64,000 nucleotides of DNA from Cinnamomum chago (taxonomy: Eukaryota > Streptophyta > Magnoliopsida > Laurales > Lauraceae): the NCBI GenBank assembly GCA_038049695.1, contig CP142453.1, positions 3,874,501-3,938,500 on the forward strand, written 5' to 3'. This document shows positions 56,409 to 64,000 of this stretch, in pieces. The notes beneath the pieces were generated by a model that was not told the origin of the DNA, made no database searches, and worked only from the letters and a program-made list of their open reading frames with translations. Each line of letters starts with the position of its first letter. The first letter of the stretch is position 1. Made by a program: the position numbers and the translations under genes.

Positions 56409-59400
56409 TCATCCCCGTGGAGGTGGTTCTCTACATGTCTGTCTATTATGACCACGCTTTTTGCAATGGGAGCATGTAACCTGTTTCCTCATCCTGTCCT
56501 CGGTTCGTATCTGACATTTTTTTGGCCTTCCAGGCTGTCTGCGTGCTACCGGGGGTAACACACGGTCGTCACTTCTAAGTTCCCATTGTTTAGTGTCGCG
56601 TGTGGCGTGTATGACATCGTTGTAAGTTGCTCGATAGCAGTCGCTGGAAAACCACTGCTCACAGAAGTCATATAGATCATATCTCTTAAGTTCAATAGCA
56701 CAAAGGGCATGTGCACGAGGAATGCCGAGGAGGTCCCATTTGCGGCATGTGCATGACCTTCGATCGAGGTACACAACATTCGTGTATGCTGGAGACAACA
56801 CCTGAAACTCTAATTCCCCCACTTGCCAACAATGGAGTCTCTGTGAGGCTTCTTTCTCATAGTTAATGAGCTTATCTACATTTGGAGTGACTCTTGTCTT
56901 CATTTTTAGCCCTTTTTCACGCCAGAGCTGGTAAAATTCCATCAACTTTGCCCGTATCGATTTTATCTATTGTGTGATGGGCAGTTCTCTAATATCCTTC
57001 AATAAGCTATTTGTGCTCTCTGCAATATTTGTAGTTAGCATGTCATAACGATGTCCATCGTCCATCAATGAATCTAATTTCTGCCATGTAGTTCTTGTAC
57101 TCACAGATGCGCGTTGAACGTGCGGCGCACTAAAACTTCATGACAATCCCATCGTTTTTAAATTTCGCTTGAATATTTTATGAAATGTGACGACAATAGT
57201 AACAGTGTTCGGCGGTTGGAAGTACATCCTTTACAGCATTGGTTAGTCCTTTCATTCGATCCGAAACTATTGTGAGATTCTGAACATGCTCCAGGGTTTC
57301 ATCCAAATTTGCTACAAACTATGACCAAGTCGTGTAGCAATCGGACTCCACAATCCCAAAAGCTAGGGGAAAAAGCCCATGATCACCGTCCTGACACACC
57401 GCAATGAGTAAGGCTCTTGGGTATTTACCCCGTAGGTGTGTCCCATCTAGGGTGATTAGTGGCCTATTTGACGATTTGAAGAGCGAGCACATCCACCAAA
57501 ACATACATAGTATCTCTGAAATGAGTGATCATCTTCTGTCCAAACGATAATCACATAGGATCTTATATGATTCCTCAAAAGAACCACGAATTTGTTTCAT
57601 GGCTATTTCCCTACCCATGTGGGCCTTTTGGTAAGAAATTTGAACCCCAAATTCCCTCTGAAAGTCTGACATAATTTCTTTTGGCCTATAATCTTGATGA
57701 ACTCTAAGTCTTTATCTGATAAACTCCGCAATCAAACCTGATGTTGCTTGAGGATAGTTTGTTCCATTAAGTGGTCCTGTACAATTATGTTCTGGATTGT
57801 ATGTCCTGACTTGAAATTGGGGACCATCCTCTACAATAGAAGCGTGGATGCGCCATGGGCATGTAGAATTGATACACCTTGCTATTGCTTCAAATCTATT
57901 GGTCCTTATTGGTTTCAAGCAGAAGTTCTTATACATTGCAAATTTGGCCAATGTGCATTTGAATGCATCACGACTGTTAAACACCCTGCCCTTCCACATC
58001 TCATGCGGCAAATCTTCCCAGGGTGGCGTAGAAAGTAAATTGTTCGCTGCAAGCATGGTGTCAATAATTTCTTCTTCCTTGCGCAAATCGGTTCCTCCCT
58101 GATTGGGAACACCCTCAGTGGCAGTTGTAATATGATTGTGACCTAGTGAGTCGGTAGGTGGTATGTCCAGGAATGTGACAGATGCGCTTCGAGGTTGTAT
58201 TTTTTCCGGACTTGATTTAATCTACCTATGAAATCCTATTCCACCTTCTTTACTACTTTCTGTATCCAGATGCGTTGAATCAAGATTGTCACTGTCAATC
58301 CCTAAACCAACTTCTGATGCAGCAAATGGAAGTTCTTCCCATACGCTGGTGTAGCCTCCGTATGTGCATCCTTCGTTATCTACATGCGATGAATCAAAAT
58401 TTTCACTGTCAATCGCCAACTCCACATCCTTTTCTGAAATCGGATTTTCTTTTTCTCTCCAAATGTAGCCTCCTTCTGAAAAGGGCAAATCACAATTGGC
58501 TCTAAGGTCTATAGATGGATACGAATGTTGATTGAACAATTCTCTGACGACGGCGAATGGTTTTGGTACCAAGTTGAATCCTTTCCTTGTTGGGTTAACC
58601 CTGCATGACAAGTGAGTGTGCTAGTTACAAATACTGCATTCGGGAGATGGTAACGACGGACTTTTTTTCCATAACAAAAGTATAAAAAATCAATTATAAT
58701 GGGGATATAAACATTCTAGGGATGCGTTAGAGGGATGACTTTCCACAGTATTACTAAACTTAGAATATCAAGATTGCCACGAAGAGAGGTATTGAAAAAA
58801 TATGGCAACTACACTCAATATGGAACAAAAATGATAATTGAATAGAAAGCACCATACTTTGGAGATGGTAGTGTGTTGTTGAAAATCGCATCCTCGTTGA
58901 TACCAATATTGGTGTTAGATTCTCGATGGTGGGTTAGAACCTCTCTGGCCGCATTCCTATGGGATAGAAGGAAAGAGTGGATGGTTAAGCATATATTATT
59001 CGAGACGTTGTGCTAATATAGCTATATATATCCCAGCTCAATGCTGACTTTTTACCAAGAAATGAAGGTGGACTACTAGTTGGAATACCTTTACTAGAGC
59101 CCATTTTGCATAGAGGTAGATATTTAAAGCTGCTCAATCAGTATTATATAATTGCACCTGAAAATAAGAAGAATAACCACATCATACCTTTGTTCATTCA
59201 ATTGATGATCAGTTTCATTAACCGCATTTGTCTAGATGTACAAGTAAATTGCACTGGCATCCCCCGCAGATGCTCTGGACATAATTTATACGTCTTCATC
59301 GTTTGTTATGAAAACCAAATTGCATACTTTCCCATGCTGATGAAGGTATTGAACAATTGGGATATGTCCAGGTTTTTTCGAAATCGAGAGTTCATGTATT

Positions 59401-59540
59401 TTTTGAACCAATTCTGAATACGTTGTGGACATTTTCAGAAAGGCCATCTTTGGGAAACCTCCGCTATAAATTGGACTTCCATTATCCCAAACAATTTCTC
59501 CACCGGAATGGAATATCACTAGTATTGTACGATCAAGCAT
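56409..59540 (-). pseudogene. Mutator-like transposase (family 2), heavily decayed
   Basis: Pieces in order on the minus strand: a PB1-like start 59540-59286 (LDRTILVIFHSGGEIVWDNG); a variable region 58611-58222; a DNA-binding region 58086-57712 (DEMWKGRVFNSRDAFKCTLA...CPWRIHASIVEDG); a core with LITLDGTHLRGKYPRALL (57504-57319) and IVSDRMKGLTNAVKD (around 57250); the glutamate motif in TTNIAESTNSLLKD (around 57015); a SWIM finger CTCRKWDLLGIPRAHA; and a knuckle CSHCKKRGHNRQTC ending in PPPRG (56945-56409). All three catalytic acidic positions remain visible, but many stops and frameshifts separate them. In the SWIM finger the last motif is RAHA where the family-1 copy has CCHA, so one zinc ligand is altered. 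Architecture and residues are clearly related to 15400-18024 but divergent enough to be a separate family. Confidence 0.9.
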
Positions 59541-59879
59541 CCTGCAAAAGGCACGTAGACAGAGACAGTAAAACTAGTAGCTATTTGTAGAAAACTGATT
59601 GACACATGCAAGGTGTATGCCGAGGAAGATATTGAAACTGAATTTCACACATTAGATTGGGCGTTAGTTTAATTTACTCCCAAAAGCCACATCACAACGA
59701 CTCTATAATGAGATACCTAGACAGTGATATGGACAAGATTCCGTCCCTTAAAACAAATTACCAGTGCTCGACTATAGAGAAGTTGTTTTACAATGCTCCT
59801 TGATTAAGAACGCAAACTTAATTATTCTTTTTTACCAATGAAGTTATAAAAGGTGCAAGCCATCATGAAATGATAGAGT

Positions 59880-60310
59880 GCATCTAGAAAATTTCAAGTG
59901 AAGAACACATTCTTTGATGACGATATCGTTACATTTTATGTTGATTTTCTTCAACCAAATTTGATGATCGGCAAGAGAACTTCATTGAGTTTTTTTTTAT
60001 TGAGATGATAAAAGGTAAGGGACTAAAGTATTGAAATTGTTCTTTAATGACGATAGCGTTACCATAATTTTTATTTTCTTCATCTAATTTTGGTGTGCAA
60101 TCAAAAATTAATGGTCAGTGTATATTGAGATGCACAAACAATGTGAAGGACTCACGTTTTTCGGATCTCGAGAAAAAGGAATTAGATATTTGATAACGAT
60201 ACCGTAACCATAAAACTTTATATTATTCATCCAATTTAGGTGTACAACAACAAAACTATGATGACTATATATTGAGACGCTTGAAATATAAAAAAGACAA
60301 ACGATTTAAG
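59880..60310 (-). repeat. Tandem units with CGATATCGTTA-type palindromes
   Basis: GACGATATCGTTAC (59919), GACGATAGCGTTACC (60048) and GATAACGATACCGTAACC (60198) recur every 130-150 bp. They alternate with ATCTAATTTTGGTGTGCAA and TATATTGAGATGC phrases. This is the inverted counterpart of 35395-35830. Confidence 0.8.
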
Positions 60311-60649
60311 TCAATTTTGATTTTCGACAAACGTATGACAATTGGTATCATTTCAGTAACTTATAGTTTATTTACCAAGTTTTCGCACCCTACAGACTAA
60401 TGATTCAGCTATCAAATCTCTGAAGCTAGATGCAGGGGAGGGGGACCTTAAGGATTGCAGATTCAGGGATTTGAGCCTCTAAAGCTCGATCGAACCATAA
60501 AACTATTAGCTTCTTTCCCCTTGTCATTTATTGAAGATAGAAATGTACACATTTGAAGTGTTTTTATCCAAACTAAAAAGGATATACAGAACTCCAAGTA
60601 CTGGATTTTGTTCGAGTATCTAAATCAATCTAAACCTTATTGACGGGAG

Positions 60650-60786
60650 CTTATATATTAAACCACAAGGCAAAAATCCATAACCCATTTGAATGCCGTC
60701 TGTTATGGTCCCTGCTGCTTATATATTAAACCACAAGGCAAAAATCCATAACCCATTTGAATGCCGTCTGTTATGGTCCCTGCTGC
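60650..60786. repeat. 68-bp perfect tandem duplication
   Basis: CTTATATATTAAACCACAAG through GTTATGGTCCCTGCTG occurs twice in direct succession with no visible difference, so the duplication is recent. It lies in the family-2 right terminal repeat. The equivalent places near 30935 and 42790 have a single copy. Confidence 0.9.
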
Positions 60787-62329
60787 CTATGTCAAGTAAG
60801 TAATGAATAAATCACTCAATCTCATAGAGATTGTAGGAATTCACTGTCATTTTAACAGCTAAAAAAAATTACAAACTAAAGTCATCTATCTTAAACATTC
60901 CCCTCAAATAAAAAAACTCTTTCTCATACAAAATCTGATTTCAAGAAAGACCGTAACCAAACAGAAAACAAGTACAAAAATCGGTTTCAAATAGCAACCA
61001 TATTTTTATCAGATTCAAAATAATGAACAGCAATGCAATGCGAATTTGCTATCACATATTTTAGCAAAAAAAGTTACAATATATCTTACGAAAAAATTAT
61101 TATCGCACGGAAAGGCAGGGATATTGCAATATTACAAACCTGATACAATCGTATTAAGGAAAAAGAACATGGGAAAATTGGTGCCTACCTAAAACTATCA
61201 AGATGATGAAATTGAGTCCCATATCCAATTAAGTAAATCAAAACGAAAAATAGATAGTAAGTAACAAATACAGGATAGAGAGTCAAAGCATCACTGAAGC
61301 ATGGCCATCAATCCCTTTTTAGAAATCCATAATATACAAACAGAGCATTGGATTCAGGGCAATGTAAACACAAAACTTCAGAAGGAAATGAAGGAAGGGT
61401 ACTGCCATGCACTTTCCAAAAAAAAAAGAAAATGGTTACTTTATGCAAGTTCTAACCTTTTTGGCTAGAGAAGCCCTCTTTCATACAAAAGGTTTTCTAC
61501 ATCAACTCCGGCGACAATAGAGGATCGTTGGCTGCTGGTGTGAGAGGATCCGGCTATAAAGGGGTTGATTGGGCGAAACCGGAGAGGAAGAGGGAAAGAG
61601 AGCGCATGGAGATGAGATGTTCGTGCAGAGCAATGGGGAAGGAGAGAGTAGGGATCGGATAAGGCATGCAGAGAGGGAGAGATCTGGGAGAGGGAGAAAG
61701 AGAGAAAAAAGGCATTGAGAGAGGGAGAGCGTAGGGAGAGGGGGAAGTAGAGAAACAGACATGTAGAGAGGCAGAGCGCAGGGATATGGAAAAGGAGAGA
61801 AACATGCATGCAGAGACAGAGAGAGCAGCTAGAGAAAGAGAGAAAAAAAAGCATGCAGAGAGGAAGAGCGCATGGAGAGGGAGAAAGAGAGATAATAGGT
61901 GGAGAGAAAAGTGACCTTGGGTAATAAGGGCCAAAGTGAGATGATGATTTCATTCGCACGAGAGGGGGTAAAATGGTCCAAAATTGCTGTACGAACACCA
62001 ATACGAGAGTTAATGTGTATTTGTGTTTAAAATGGTATTATACATGTTTTAACACACTTGTTTTTAGTAAAATTCCCATTTTTTTTCCTTTTCTTTGGGA
62101 TGGTCGATATTGACCATTAACCATCATGCTAAGCCTCCTGCAGATGAACGCCAAAGGGTAGATCAAAGATGGTAGCAGAAGGGAAATGATAAATCTTCAT
62201 CTCTTCATCCAATCCCCTTTCCCCCAAATCCCCTCTCGCTTCATCTCCATAGACCCTAATTTCTCTCTCCGTGACTCCCTCTCCCTCTCGATCCCTTCCC
62301 CTCCCCTCCAAAACCCTAGAATCCCTTTT

Positions 62330-62650
62330 CTCCTTCAATGGCTCCCCCCTCCCCAACTCCTCCGCACCACTCCATTCCATGCTCCCCACCACCACCCCCC
62401 CCCCCAGCCCCACCCTCCTCCTCCGCCTCCTCGGCGGCGGCGGAGATGGGGGCGCCACCGGTGCCGAGTCCTACGACTGATACCTCAACATGTATGCCGA
62501 GAAGAAGCCCGACAAGGTCGACCCTAATGAGACTAGCCTTTCCAAATGGGGCTCCTGCATGGGCCCATCCTCTATTTTATCATTACAGCCACTCTTGTGT
62601 GACTGGCAACTGTCCTCCATCACTGCGTGCCACATTTAATCAATACGACC
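62330..62650 (+). pseudogene. Captured GC-rich gene fragment, copy B
   Basis: The best frame reads NSSAPLHSMLPTTTPPPSPT, LLLRLLGGGGDGGATGAESY, a stop, then YLNMYAEKKPDKVDPNETSL and SKWGSCMGPSS. The second part aligns with 12920-13228 in the copy-A element; the proline/glycine-rich first part is missing there. The sharp rise in GC (a CCCCCC run near 62394-62404, GGCGGCGG near 62434) marks the captured stretch. Parent gene not recognised. Confidence 0.4.
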
Positions 62651-63171
62651 AATGATGACCTTGGATCATGATCTCCCTGAAATCAGTCCTTGCTTGAATC
62701 CAAGCCATGGAAGGATCTGGATTCTCTACACCTCTACCCGCCACACAAGATGATGACAGTAACGAGTTCAAGATTGGCTGAATTAAGTTTAACATTATAT
62801 TATATATGATGCCGAATTTTTAAAGTAGGCTTGTATATTGGTTAATATAATTAGAACTAAACAACCCTACAAGGGTGAAAATGAGACAAGTTTGTTCCGA
62901 TCCGTTGCTACCTAGATCATTAAAAGGAACTGCATTGTCCTGTTACTGTACTTGCAAAAGGTAACTGCTCTAAGTTAAATGAGCAAGAGGGATGAAAGTA
63001 GAGAAGGGAAAGACCTCTAAGATCTTCTGTTACAGTACATATGTACATCATACTAAACTAATCTGAATGATACTTTGCCCAGAATGAATCCAAAACCTCT
63101 AGAACTCCAATTATAGCACCTCGTCGAGGCCCTCCTCGCCAAAGCCCTCCCATGCGAATTTGCCCTTGAAA

Positions 63172-63550
63172 GCATTGGTCGATATCGACCAATTTTTTTG
63201 TCAGATTTCCTCTAACCTATAACTTCCTTAGTTGTTGAACATGACAGAATGGTCGATATCGACCAATTTTTCTGTCAGATTTCCTCCAACCTATAACTGC
63301 CTTAGTTGTTGAACATGACAGAATGGTCGATATCGACCGTCACAGTTTAGTCATGATGGTCGATATTGACTAATTTGTCAATCAGATTTCCTCCAACCTA
63401 TAACTGCCTTAGTTACTGAACATGATTGATTGGTCAATATCGACCATATCACAAAAAAATAAAGACTAAAAAGCAACAAGAGGACCCCTCCCTTGTCCAT
63501 TGTCCTAATAGTCGATATCAACAATAATAATGGTCGATATCGACCATATT
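63172..63550. repeat. Cluster of GGTCGATATCGACC palindromes, about 74-bp spacing
   Basis: Perfect palindromes at 63177-63190, 63251-63264, 63325-63338 and 63532-63545, with degenerate ones near 63358, 63432 and 63510. The first three lie in near-identical units containing TTTGTCAGATTTCCTC, AACCTATAACT and TTGTTGAACATGACAGAAT. Copy A (13770-14050) has fewer perfect copies, so units have been gained or lost since duplication. Confidence 0.9.
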
Positions 63551-64000
63551 GTAAAACAACGAAAAGAAAAGAAAAGAAAATGCCCATATGAGGACCCCTC
63601 CCGTATCCGACATGGAACTGGGTCATGCTGGGACGTATGCGATCCTATGGGATTTACCCCATAAATTCCTCTATAAAATGTAGAATTACATTTATTTACA
63701 TGCATTCATAATAATGAATTCAATTTAATAAATTTATATATGCAAAAAAGTACTACAATAAGGAAAATAAAAGGAAAAATATTAGATATTACATAATTTT
63801 TTAGTCCAAATATTAAATTTAAAGATCAAATATAAGTTTCAAATTACATTTCAATCACCATTTTTTACTAATTGACTCTAAACCTTATGCATAATTACAT
63901 ATAAATAAACTTAATTGTTTAAAATTAAATCTATCTATTAAAAGTTTCGAAATGCAAATAACTTATTAAAATGAGAAGGCTCAGCCGAATTTCCTCTATT

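Larger units (their letters stand above)
51608..62077. mobile_element. 10.5-kb family-2 MULE nested in a family-1 MULE
   Basis: The left end is GGGAGTTTTACCAAAAAAGTG; the right end, inverted, is GGGAATTTTACTAAAAACAAG. It sits in the poly-T tract of the family-1 element, between TATTTTTTT and ATTTTTTTT, an approximate 9-bp duplication blurred by T-run slippage. The duplicate in copy A (12830-12866) has no insertion. The contents are a pyrimidine-rich terminal zone, a WG-repeat fragment (52495-53445 minus), a GA microsatellite, a decayed transposase (56409-59540 minus), TAACGATATCGTTA-type motifs (55158, 55302, 59919) and a right arm of roughly 2 kb matching the inverted left arm of 29759-44517. 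Confidence 0.92.
51496..63671. mobile_element. Family-1 MULE, copy B of 12740-14182, split by a family-2 MULE
   Basis: The left part (51496-51607) and right part (62078-63671) together match 12740-14182. The ends are GAGGAATTTACGGGG and, inverted, GAGGAATTTATGGGG. The flanking 9-mers TCTAAAATA and TATAAAATG are decayed versions of the TATAAAATA duplication in copy A. The right part carries at least four perfect palindromes (63177, 63251, 63325, 63532). Confidence 0.92.
44553..64000 (+). repeat. Segmental duplication, copy B (continues past the window)
   Basis: Collinear with copy A (3738-22690) in blocks. Copy-B-specific changes are a Helitron (44715-47233), an extra roughly 340 bp at 47734-48075, loss of the right part of the 6985-type MULE and its flank (junction near 49894), and the 10.5-kb MULE at 51608-62077. 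It lacks the LTRs at 4305 and 9745 and the MULE at 14421. Confidence 0.85.

Noticed and set aside
61465..62001. 178-codon minus-strand frame and overlapping companions
   Set aside because: Low-complexity Ser/Leu/Pro from the CT-rich zone of the family-2 terminal repeat; similar frames occur in each equivalent zone.

Overview
This is plant nuclear DNA. Coding pieces carry GT-AG introns, the domains are plant-specific (F-box/DUF295, plant mobile domain, DUF248 methyltransferase, plant-type SF3B2 C-terminus), and the rest is AT-rich and full of plant transposons. I saw no bacterial operons, rRNA, tRNA, CRISPR or organellar insert. The species cannot be named from this window.

The window is almost entirely nested and duplicated mobile DNA around one credible intact host gene, an F-box/DUF295 gene at 24243-25574. 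From left to right: a Mutator-like element with a 9-bp target duplication (553-2037), a hAT MITE (2368-2812), and copy A of a large segmental duplication (3738 to about 22690). Copy A carries two solo LTRs (4305-5458, 9745-11648) and two gene-fragment-carrying MULEs (6985-8415, 12740-14182). It is also interrupted by an 8.2-kb MULE (14421-22585) holding a transposase, a plant-mobile-domain gene and a captured piece of splicing factor SF3B2. Then come the F-box gene with its duplicated leader, two Helitron-like elements (26444-27307) and a PsbQ-like gene remnant (29032-29351). Next is a 14.8-kb composite MULE of a second family (29759-44517) carrying scrambled transposase pieces, exons of unrelated genes, minisatellites and a solo LTR. 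Finally copy B of the duplication (44553-64000) carries its own Helitron (44715-47233) and a family-1 MULE (51496-63671) split by a 10.5-kb family-2 MULE (51608-62077) that carries a decayed transposase and a WG-repeat, AGO-hook-like fragment.

Two MULE families dominate. Family 1 has GAGG(A/G)ATTTAC ends and is studded with the palindrome GGTCGATATCGACC. Family 2 has GGGAATTTTACC ends, terminal inverted repeats of roughly 2 kb, and the palindrome TAACGATATCGTTA. Both palindromes share the core CGATATCG, which I count at least 20 times by eye; an 8-bp word is expected about once in 64 kb at equal base composition.

Comparing copies A and B gives empty sites for several insertions (8.2-kb MULE, Helitron, two LTRs, nested 10.5-kb MULE). 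The element ends are therefore well supported, and the order of events can be read. All recognised transposases contain stops or frameshifts, so none of the elements here looks able to move by itself.
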